The notes beneath the pieces were generated by a model. It had not been told where the DNA came from, ran no database searches, and saw nothing but the letters and a program-made list of their open reading frames with translations. Shown here one piece after another: positions 57,761 to 64,000 of a DNA stretch of 64,000 nucleotides; positions within the stretch are counted from its first letter, which is position 1, and each line of letters opens with the position of its first letter. A program made the translations under genes and the position numbers. The DNA comes from Labedaea rhizosphaerae (lineage in GTDB: Bacteria; Actinomycetota; Actinomycetes; Mycobacteriales; Pseudonocardiaceae), in the NCBI RefSeq assembly GCF_004362825.1, contig NZ_SNXZ01000002.1:248001-312000 (forward strand), written 5' to 3'.

Positions 57761-59901
57761 CGCCGCTCCCTCGGACCAACACCCGACAACCGGCTCGACT
57801 CGGGCAGCGGCGCCTCGGCCGCCGCGCCGGTGCGGTCGAGCTTGTGCCACGGCAACCAGGCGCCGGCCGCCGCCGTCGCGACCGACTGGATCACCACCAA
57901 GTACATCAGCTGGCGGTACACGAACTGCTGCAGGGGCAGCACGGCCAAGGGACCGAGGCGTTCCCCGTCCAGGCGGAACGCGACCACCCCCGGCAGCACC
58001 TGCAACACGAGGAAACCCAGCCACGCCAGCACAGCGGGCACCGGATCACCGACGAGCAGGCCCAGCACCACCGCCACGTCGACGACCGGCGCGAGCATCG
58101 GCAGCAGCACCTGGAACAGCAACAGGTACGGCAACCCGCGCCGGCCCAGGGTGCCGCCCGGCCCTCGCTCCAGCACGGCTTGCCGGTGCTTCCACACCGC
58201 CTGCAACGTGCCGTAGCACCACCGGTACCGCTGCTTCCACAGCTGCCCGAGCGTCGCAGGCGCCTCGGTCCACGCCACCGCGCGCTGCTCGAAGGCCACC
58301 TTCCAGCCGCGCCGTTGCAGGGCCATGGTCAGGTCCGTGTCCTCGGCGAGCGTGTCACCGGGCACGCCACCGGCGGCCAGCACGGCATCCCGCCGGAACG
58401 CGCCGATGGCGCCGGGCACGGTCGGCATGCACCGCAGCACGTCGTACATCCGGCGGTCCAGGTTGAACCCGATCACGTACTCGACGTGCTGCCAGCGACC
58501 GAGCAGGCCGCCGCGGTTGGCCACCTTCGCGTTGCCCGACACCGCGCCGACGCGGGGGTCGGCGAACCGGGCGGCGAGCAGGCCCACGGCGTCCGGGTCG
58601 AGCACGGTGTCGCCGTCCACCATCACGACCAGGTCGGTGCGGGCGGCGGCCAGGCCGGTGTTCAGCGCCGCCGGTTTGCCGGCGTTGGGCCGGCGGATCA
58701 GCCGCACCCCGGGCAGCCGCAGCGAGTGGACGACCTCGGCGGTGCGGTCGGTGGAGCCGTCGTCGACCACCACCACGTACACCGGGTGCCGCGACGCCAC
58801 GATGGAGCGCACGGTGGCCTCGATGCCCGCCTCCTCGTTGTAGGCGGGCACGATCACGGTCACCGGGTCCGGGCGGGGCACCCCCGGACTGCGGCGCTCG
58901 CGGCGCACGTGCGTCCAGGTCGCCGCCAGCACGACAACGGTGCGTGCCGCGGCCAGCGCGGCGGCGATCACCAGCAACACGGTGAGCGCGGCCGACGTCA
59001 CGTCGGCCAGGTCGACCGCGAAGAGCAGGACCGCGCCGCTGAGCCGGTTGGCCTTGCCGGCCGGGGCGGTGACGTGCTGGGCGCCGAACGTGTGCCCGAC
59101 CGTGTCCACCCGCCAGCCGGCGTGGAGCAGCCGCGGCAGCAACTCGCCGAGGGCCGCGACGGTCTGACCGCGGTCTCCCCCGCCGTCGTGCATGAGCAGC
59201 ACCTGACCGGCGGTGCCGTGCGGCGTGGCGTTGGCGACGATCCTGGCCACCCCGGGCCGTTGCCAGTCCTCGGAGTCCAGTGTGGACATCACGATCAGCT
59301 TGCCGGCCGCGCCCAGGCGGCGGATCGCGGTCCAGGACGCGTCGTCGATGCCGTCGTTGCCGGCCGAGTACGGCATCCGCACCAGCGAGGTCGAGGTGCC
59401 GGTGGCCTCGGCGAGGATCAGGTCGGTGGCGCGGGTCTCCACCGACGTGCGCAGTTCGCCGACCGTGCGCAGGTCCACATGGGTCGCGGTGTGGGTGCCC
59501 AGTTCGTTGCCCTGCTCGACGATCTGGCGCAGCAACTCCGGGTGGTGCGCGGACTGGGCGCCGGTGACGAAGAACGTGGCGTGCACGTGGTTGCGCCGCA
59601 GCACCTCGAGGATCCGCGGCGTCCACTCCGGATCCGGCCCGTCGTCGAAGGTCAGCGCGATGGTGCGGGCCGCGGGCCGGCCGGTGGTCACGGTCTCCGT
59701 GCGTGCGTCGATCAGCGGACCGCCGGTGCGCACGGCGGCCGGCACCGTGGCGGACAAGCCGCGCGGGCCCGGCTCGTCGGCGGTCAGGGCCCCGCCGACG
59801 GCGGCCTGCAACCACAGCAGGCCCGAGATCAGGCCGAGCCCGACGATGAGCAGCAGCCAGTGCGAGCGCGGCGGGGGCGGCGGTTTCCGATGGGTGCCCA
59901 C
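57757..59901 (-). CDS. NodB-type deacetylase fused to GT2 polysaccharide synthase
   Basis: GTG 59901 (VGTHRKPPPPPRSHWLLLIV) gives 714 residues. After a membrane helix (15-37) comes an extracellular NodB polysaccharide deacetylase domain (TFDDGPDPEW with Asp86/87; HTATH with His137/141). Next are helices near 300-340, then a processive GT2 domain (DDGSTD, DGDT, EDTDL, QRYRW), then further helices. It resembles chitin, hyaluronan or poly-N-acetylglucosamine synthases with their own deacetylase, so a partly de-N-acetylated surface glycan is likely. It is coupled to the lectin-glycosyltransferase gene. Confidence 0.88.
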   Translation of the reverse strand: MGTHRKPPPPPRSHWLLLIVGLGLISGLLWLQAAVGGALTADEPGPRGLSATVPAAVRTGGPLIDARTETVTTGRPAARTIALTFDDGPDPEWTPRILEVLRRNHVHATFFVTGAQSAHHPELLRQIVEQGNELGTHTATHVDLRTVGELRTSVETRATDLILAEATGTSTSLVRMPYSAGNDGIDDASWTAIRRLGAAGKLIVMSTLDSEDWQRPGVARIVANATPHGTAGQVLLMHDGGGDRGQTVAALGELLPRLLHAGWRVDTVGHTFGAQHVTAPAGKANRLSGAVLLFAVDLADVTSAALTVLLVIAAALAAARTVVVLAATWTHVRRERRSPGVPRPDPVTVIVPAYNEEAGIEATVRSIVASRHPVYVVVVDDGSTDRTAEVVHSLRLPGVRLIRRPNAGKPAALNTGLAAARTDLVVMVDGDTVLDPDAVGLLAARFADPRVGAVSGNAKVANRGGLLGRWQHVEYVIGFNLDRRMYDVLRCMPTVPGAIGAFRRDAVLAAGGVPGDTLAEDTDLTMALQRRGWKVAFEQRAVAWTEAPATLGQLWKQRYRWCYGTLQAVWKHRQAVLERGPGGTLGRRGLPYLLLFQVLLPMLAPVVDVAVVLGLLVGDPVPAVLAWLGFLVLQVLPGVVAFRLDGERLGPLAVLPLQQFVYRQLMYLVVIQSVATAAAGAWLPWHKLDRTGAAAEAPLPESSRLSGVGPRERR

Positions 59902-59905
59902 CGGC

Positions 59906-60340
59906 TCAGCGCGACCGGCCGGGTGGCGTCGGGTGGTCCGTGGGCTTGCCGGTCCCGTGCGAACCGTGCCCCGGTGTGCTCGACCGCGAGGTGGGCCCGT
60001 GGCTCGGCGTCGTCGTGGTGGTGGGTGCGGGCGAGTCGGTGAGGACGACCGGCGAGCCGGACCCGCTCGAGTCCGCGGAGCCACCGGCCGACCCGGTGCC
60101 CGGCACCGCGTGGTGCCGGGTGGCCGACGGCGACGAGGGCGCCGTCGGACCATCCAGGACGGTCGGTGTGGGCAGCACGGTCAGGGGTCCGAGCGGCGCC
60201 CCGAACAGCGCCGCGACCACGAGCGCGAGTGCGGCGAACACGGCGGCCGCGCAGACCACGACGACCGTCCTGGTGGTACGGCGCCTGCGTCCACTGGCGT
60301 CCACGAACACCGGCGGCGAAACCGGTCTGTCGTCACTCAT
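59906..60340 (-). CDS. Small membrane protein with Ser/Thr/Pro-rich outer tail
   Basis: ATG 60340 behind GGAG gives 144 residues: a short cytoplasmic start, a basic patch (GRRRRTTRT), one membrane helix (VVVVCAAAVFAALALVVAAL), then about 80 residues of low-complexity Ser/Thr/Pro/Gly. It lies 4 bp upstream of the synthase gene. It may be an accessory or anchoring subunit, but no family is recognised. Confidence 0.65.
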   Translation of the reverse strand: MSDDRPVSPPVFVDASGRRRRTTRTVVVVCAAAVFAALALVVAALFGAPLGPLTVLPTPTVLDGPTAPSSPSATRHHAVPGTGSAGGSADSSGSGSPVVLTDSPAPTTTTTPSHGPTSRSSTPGHGSHGTGKPTDHPTPPGRSR

Positions 60341-60545
60341 TTCGGCGGCTCCCACTCGGCGGCGCCTCACCCTAAGGGATGACATAGGACGGTTCGTCGT
60401 GCGGTCCACTGAGGAGCATGGTATTGACCGGTCGCTCGTGTGGTTGGTAAGACATCACCCTTTTGCCCGATTGTGAGGACCCGCCCGCCGACGTTGAGTG
60501 ATACCGCCGAAGCACCGTCCACCCCTGCTGAAGGGCGGAACCCCC

Positions 60546-61427
60546 ATGAAGACCATCCGGCACACCCTCCTGTTAGCCACCGCGGTCGCCACCGCCGTGC
60601 TCGGGCTCGTCCCGGTCACCGCCTCGGCCGCGCCGAGCACGACGGCCGCGCCCGCTCCGCGCAGCGTGGCCCAGCTGACCGACCTGATGAGCCGGCTCGA
60701 CAACGCCACCCCCGGCACTGCGTGGGCGATCGACCCGGCGACCAGCCAGATCGTCGTGACCGCGGACAGCTCCGTGCGCGGCGCGCGCCTGACCCACCTG
60801 CAGCAGGTCGCCGCCACCTCCGCGGGCGCCGTGCGGCTGCAGCACACGAGCGGCACGTTCCGCCCGCTCATCTCCGGCGGTGACGCGATCTACGGCGGCG
60901 CGTACCGCTGCTCGCTCGGCTTCAACGTGCGCAAGGGCAGCACGTACTACTTCCTGACCGCCGGGCACTGCGGCAACATCGCCTCGGAGTGGTTCAGCAA
61001 CTCCGGCCACACCACCAAGCTGGGCAACACGGCCGGTTCCAGCTTCCCCGGCAACGACTACGCGATCGTGCAGTACACCAACACCTCGATCGCGATCGAC
61101 GGCACGGTCGGCGGCCAGGACATCACCACCGCGGGCAACGCCCGCGTCGGTGAGACGGTCACCCGTCGCGGCAGCACCACCGGCGTGCACAGCGGCACGG
61201 TGACCGCCCTCAACGCCACCGTCCACTACCAGGGCGACGGCACCGTCCGCGGCCTGATCCAGACCACCGTGTGCGCCGAGCCCGGCGACAGCGGCGGCCC
61301 GCTCTACGACGGCAGCACCGCACTCGGCCTGACCTCCGGTGGCAGCGGCGACTGCCGCTCCGGCGGCGTCACGTTCTTCCAGCCGGTCACCGAGGCACTG
61401 AGCAAGTACGGCGTCTCCGTCTTCTGA
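60546..61427 (+). CDS. Streptogrisin/alpha-lytic-type secreted serine protease
   Basis: ATG 60546 gives 293 residues: a Sec signal ([20 protein letters not shown]), a short pro-region of about 80 residues, and a mature chymotrypsin-fold S1 domain beginning near [10 protein letters not shown] (110). The catalytic triad is complete: His141 (TAGHC), Asp171 (GNDYAIV) and Ser249 (GDSGGP). Three Cys pairs are likely. The pro-region is shorter than in alpha-lytic protease and resembles streptogrisins A/B. Monocistronic, with a strong terminator. Confidence 0.93.
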   Translation: MKTIRHTLLLATAVATAVLGLVPVTASAAPSTTAAPAPRSVAQLTDLMSRLDNATPGTAWAIDPATSQIVVTADSSVRGARLTHLQQVAATSAGAVRLQHTSGTFRPLISGGDAIYGGAYRCSLGFNVRKGSTYYFLTAGHCGNIASEWFSNSGHTTKLGNTAGSSFPGNDYAIVQYTNTSIAIDGTVGGQDITTAGNARVGETVTRRGSTTGVHSGTVTALNATVHYQGDGTVRGLIQTTVCAEPGDSGGPLYDGSTALGLTSGGSGDCRSGGVTFFQPVTEALSKYGVSVF

Positions 61428-61447
61428 TCCTCTGATCCGTTGCGCCT

Positions 61448-61478
61448 GCCGGCCGTGGGCTCCACGCCCACGGCCGGC
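61448..61478 (+). terminator. Hairpin terminator after the protease gene
   Basis: A perfect 13-bp stem GCCGGCCGTGGGC/GCCCACGGCCGGC with a 5-nt loop, 20 bp past the protease stop. It could also serve the convergent ArsI-like gene. Confidence 0.85.
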
Positions 61479-61491
61479 ATGCGCTTGTCCG

Positions 61492-61977
61492 TCAGGCGCA
61501 GCAGTCTTCGGGCTGGGCCGCCTTGTCGACCTCGCCCGTCGTGGCGTCGGGCTGGCAGCACGTCGACGCGGTAGCAGCGCCACCAGCACCACCGTCCGCG
61601 CCGTAGGTCGGCGAGTCGCCCTTGACGGTGTAGACCTCCCAGGGTTCCTTGCCGGGGCCGTGGACCCAGACCTTGTCCTGCAGCGCGTAGCAGCAGGTCG
61701 TGTTGTCCTCCGGCAGCGCTTCCATGCCTTCGCCGGTCAGGCGCTGGGTGGCGTCATTGACCTGCTCGCTGGTCTCGACTTCGACGCCGAGGTGGTCCAT
61801 CACCGTCGCCTGGCCGGGCTCGCCTTCGAGCAGGACGAGCTTGAGCGGCGGTTCGGCGATGGCGAAGTTGGCGTACCCCGGACGCAGCTTCGCCGGTTCG
61901 GTGCCGAACAGCTTGGTGTAGAAGTCGATCGACCCTTCCAGGTCACCGACACGCAGGGCGAGCTGAACGCGAGACAT
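61492..61977 (-). CDS. arsI: ArsI-type C-As lyase (vicinal oxygen chelate family)
   Basis: ATG 61977, with AAGGAG 8 nt upstream, gives 161 residues. It is a VOC (glyoxalase-like) protein with metal ligands expected in the N-terminal strand, His62 (MDHLGVEV) and the Glu of EPWEVYTV. The vicinal Cys95-Cys96 pair (NTTCCYALQ) binds trivalent organoarsenicals in ArsI. It cleaves methylarsenite to arsenite and formaldehyde using Fe(II) and O2. The Cys-rich tail (STCCQPD, EDCCA) is extra. It is divergent from arsR. Similar proteins are sometimes annotated CadI. Confidence 0.85.
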   Translation of the reverse strand: MSRVQLALRVGDLEGSIDFYTKLFGTEPAKLRPGYANFAIAEPPLKLVLLEGEPGQATVMDHLGVEVETSEQVNDATQRLTGEGMEALPEDNTTCCYALQDKVWVHGPGKEPWEVYTVKGDSPTYGADGGAGGAATASTCCQPDATTGEVDKAAQPEDCCA

Positions 61978-61994
61978 CCTGACCACTCCTTGGA

Positions 61995-62008
61995 TAGATG
62001 ATTATCTA
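61995..62008. promoter_or_regulatory. ArsR operator-like imperfect palindrome
   Basis: TAGATGATTATCTA (two mismatches to perfect symmetry) sits in an AT-rich 84-bp gap between divergent arsI and arsR. It is of the ATA-N-TAT class bound by ArsR/SmtB repressors. The local AT content contrasts with the rest of the window. Confidence 0.6.
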
Positions 62009-62061
62009 ATCAGGTGTGAACGTAGATTGCCCTCTAAATAGAAGTCTGTCAAGATAGAGCC

Positions 62062-62436
62062 ATGTCGAAGCAACTCCCCCTGGTGGCCATGGACGCGTGC
62101 TGCGCACCGCTGGCCCGTGATCCGTTGACCGCCGAGCAGTCGGTGGAGTTGTCGAAGCTGTTCAAGGCGATGGCCGACCCCGTCCGGTTGCGGCTGCTGT
62201 CGTTGATCGCCTCGCACACCGGCGGTGAGGCGTGCGTGTGCGACCTGACCGAGGACTTCGACCTGACCGGGCCCACCATCTCCCACCACCTCAAGGTGTT
62301 GCGTGAGTCGGGCCTGATCACCGGTCAGCGCCGGGGCACGTGGGTGTACTACCGGGTGCACCCCGAGGTGCTGGCCCGGCTGGCCGCCGTGCTGGTGCCC
62401 GGCGACCGCGTGGCCGAGGGAACGGCGGCCCGGTGA
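62062..62436 (+). CDS. arsR: ArsR/SmtB-family arsenic-responsive repressor
   Basis: A 124-residue winged-helix repressor (MADPVRLRLLSLIASHTGGE; TGPTISHHLKVLRESGLITG). Candidate As(III) ligands are the CVCDL cysteines just before the recognition helices and the N-terminal CC pair (MDACCAPLA). The CVCD motif is the classical type-1 ArsR site. It lies 64 bp upstream of arsC and is divergent from arsI, and probably represses both. Confidence 0.9.
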   Translation: MSKQLPLVAMDACCAPLARDPLTAEQSVELSKLFKAMADPVRLRLLSLIASHTGGEACVCDLTEDFDLTGPTISHHLKVLRESGLITGQRRGTWVYYRVHPEVLARLAAVLVPGDRVAEGTAAR

Positions 62437-62500
62437 CGGCGTCCGCGCTCGCCCTGCGCCGCCGGTTCCCGTCGCGATCCTGAAGACCCGAGGAGACCTC

Positions 62501-62911
62501 GTGCCCAGCAAGCCCGAAGTGCTGTTCGTCTGCGTGCACAACGCCGGCCGCTCCCAGATGGCGGCGGCCCTGTTGCACCACCACGCCCAGGGCGCCGTCG
62601 TGGTCCGCTCGGCCGGGTCGGCTCCGGCCGACACGATCAACCCGGCAGTCGTCGCGGTCATGGCCGAACTCGGCGTGGACCTGTCCCGCGAGTTCCCCAA
62701 GCCGCTCACCACCGAGGCCGTGGAAGCCGCCGACGTCGTGATCACCATGGGCTGCGGCGACGCGTGCCCCTACTACCCCGGCAAGCGCTACCTCGACTGG
62801 CAACTCGACGACCCCGCGGGCAAAGCGGTCGACGAGGTCCGGCCGATCCGCGACGAGATCGACCGCCGGGTCCGCGACCTGCTCGCCGAACTGGTTCCCG
62901 CCACCCCCTGA
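62501..62911 (+). CDS. arsC: Arsenate reductase, low-molecular-weight phosphatase type
   Basis: GTG 62501 gives 136 residues of the LMW-PTP-like ArsC family. The P-loop CVHNAGRSQ has nucleophile Cys11; a second Cys pair lies in MGCGDACP (Cys85, Cys89), followed by PGKRYLDW. It reduces arsenate to arsenite using thioredoxin or, in actinobacteria, possibly mycothiol/mycoredoxin. No Acr3 or ArsB exporter gene is in the window. Confidence 0.92.
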   Translation: MPSKPEVLFVCVHNAGRSQMAAALLHHHAQGAVVVRSAGSAPADTINPAVVAVMAELGVDLSREFPKPLTTEAVEAADVVITMGCGDACPYYPGKRYLDWQLDDPAGKAVDEVRPIRDEIDRRVRDLLAELVPATP

Positions 62912-62928
62912 CCCGACCTTGCCGGGGA

Positions 62929-64000
62929 TCAGAGCTGAGGCAGCATCCGTGCCTGGTCGGTGGTGGTCCACTCCAGCATGACCAAGGTGGCGTCGTCCTG
63001 TAGCGCGCCGTCCTGGTGGTCGAGCACGGCGTGCACCACGCGCCGCAGCGTCTCGGGGGCGGGCAATCCGGCCTGCTCGTTGCGCTCGGTCAGGTCCACC
63101 AACCGGTCCAGGCCGAACAGTTCACCTTCCGGGCTCTGGGCCTCGATGACGCCGTCGCTGTAGAACAGCACCCGGTCGCCCGGCTCGAGCTGCTCGCTGT
63201 GCACGATCGGCTCTTCGGTCTGCAGGTACCCCAGGCCCAGCGGGGTGCGCGGGAGCCCGTCGAGCGTGCGCACCCCACGACCGGCGCGCAGGACCACCGG
63301 CGGCGGGTGCCCGGCGTTGAGGTAGGTGAGCTCGCCGGTGTCGAGGTCCATCCTCGCCAGGAACGCGGTCGCCCACATCGGCGCCTTCGAGGACTGCTGG
63401 CTGGCGATCGTCTCGTCGGCCAGCGTGGCAGTGGTCGCCAGGTCGGCGCCCGACCGGCGCGCGTTGCGGGTGGCGGCGAGGGCGAGCGAGGTGATCAGCC
63501 CGGCGCGCAGGTCGTGACCGACCGCGTCGAAGATCGCCACGTTCGCCCGGTCGCTCTCGACGGCGTAGTCGTAGCCATCGCCGCCGACCTCGTCGTAGGG
63601 CTCCATCGCGGCGGCGACCACCGCCCGGTCGCAGGCGAAGACCGTCGGCGGCAACAGCTGCCACAGCAGTTCGGAGGCCACGGACAACGGCTTCGTGCGC
63701 CGAACCCGGTGGAACAGGTCGCCGTAGGCCTGCTTGCTCAGCACCAGGTGGGCGAGCAGCCCGGTGAAGGTCCAGCAGTGCTCGCGCAACTGGCGGTCGT
63801 TCGGATCGGACTCGGCGGGCAGGAGCATGCGTGCGACGCCGAGCCGTTCGGTGCCGTTGAGCACGGGAACCCACAGGGCCGCCCGGGCGCCGTCCGGGAC
63901 CGGGATGAGCTCCAACCGCGCGAACGCCCGGCCCGCCGCGGTGCCCTCCACCGACAACGCGGCGCCGCCCGAGGGTCGGATCGGGTGCAGCGCCCGCTGA
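62929..64000 (-). CDS. PP2C/SpoIIE-type phosphatase, 5' end outside the window
   Basis: The frame is open to the window edge without a stop, so the N-terminus is missing; about 356 residues are visible. A GAF-like segment (about 63600-64000; SVEGTAAGRAFARLELIPVP, LWVPVLNGTERLGVARM) precedes a SpoIIE/PP2C domain. The domain has metal-binding Asp motifs YDEVGGDGYDY, FDAVGHDLRAG, FYSDGVIEA and QDDATLVML. Such proteins dephosphorylate anti-sigma-factor antagonists in partner-switching stress cascades. No anti-sigma or antagonist gene is in view. Confidence 0.88.
   Translation of the reverse strand, partial: QRALHPIRPSGGAALSVEGTAAGRAFARLELIPVPDGARAALWVPVLNGTERLGVARMLLPAESDPNDRQLREHCWTFTGLLAHLVLSKQAYGDLFHRVRRTKPLSVASELLWQLLPPTVFACDRAVVAAAMEPYDEVGGDGYDYAVESDRANVAIFDAVGHDLRAGLITSLALAATRNARRSGADLATTATLADETIASQQSSKAPMWATAFLARMDLDTGELTYLNAGHPPPVVLRAGRGVRTLDGLPRTPLGLGYLQTEEPIVHSEQLEPGDRVLFYSDGVIEAQSPEGELFGLDRLVDLTERNEQAGLPAPETLRRVVHAVLDHQDGALQDDATLVMLEWTTTDQARMLPQL

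Overview
The window looks like a chromosomal segment of a high-GC Gram-positive actinobacterium. The evidence is dense GC-rich coding with many GTG and TTG starts, Sec and lipoprotein signals, a DevS/DevR (DosS/DosR)-type two-component pair, F420-class LLM and SDR enzymes, DUF4253 and DUF222 proteins and an ArsI/ArsR/ArsC set. A Pseudonocardiales-type genome (Lentzea, Saccharothrix and relatives) is my best guess. This is an inference: there is no rRNA or housekeeping marker here. I saw no tRNA, rRNA, CRISPR array, integrase or classical IS transposase.

Layout. 1-7.2 kb: the 3' part of a large polymorphic-toxin-like protein, a CBS protein, an acetyl-CoA hydrolase/transferase, and a two-gene operon of unrecognised proteins (a 322-aa protein with tandem Trp-rich repeats and a 755-aa helical protein). 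7.5-18.7 kb: DinB-like protein, divergent DJ-1/PfpI and GlxA genes, two secreted proteins behind a 16-bp palindrome, GNAT, ArsR-type regulator divergent from an MFS exporter, LLM oxidoreductase, and a coupled methyltransferase-SDR pair. 18.9-24.3 kb: beta-helix lipoprotein, epoxide hydrolase, small serine hydrolase, secreted GH32 fructanase. 24.4-27.8 kb: a helical protein translationally overlapped with a CHAT-domain protease, and a convergent EACC1-like small protein; this is the best candidate for a poorly described conflict system. 27.9-32.7 kb: fructose-type ABC transporter, LacI regulator and PfkB kinase. With the GH32 enzyme these form a fructan/fructose module, and GGTTTGCGCAA occurs upstream of both the fructanase and the transporter.

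33-56.4 kb: a stress or dormancy island resembling the mycobacterial DosR regulon. It holds universal stress proteins (four intact, two relics), three CBS+BON proteins, two Acg-type nitroreductases, DoxX, a SulP transporter and a CPA antiporter, together with a DevS-like GAF histidine kinase and DevR. Sequences resembling the DosR box lie upstream of several of these genes, including the kinase and DevR themselves. A DUF222-HNH gene bounded by long hairpin-containing inverted repeats sits inside this island, next to a frameshifted gapdh fragment.

56.6-60.3 kb: a coupled cell-surface glycan operon (small membrane protein, NodB-deacetylase/GT2 synthase fusion, lectin-glycosyltransferase fusion). 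60.5-64 kb: a streptogrisin-type protease, an arsenic cluster (ArsI, ArsR, ArsC) and the 3' part of a PP2C/SpoIIE phosphatase gene cut by the window end. All functional calls come from reading motifs. No database search was run.
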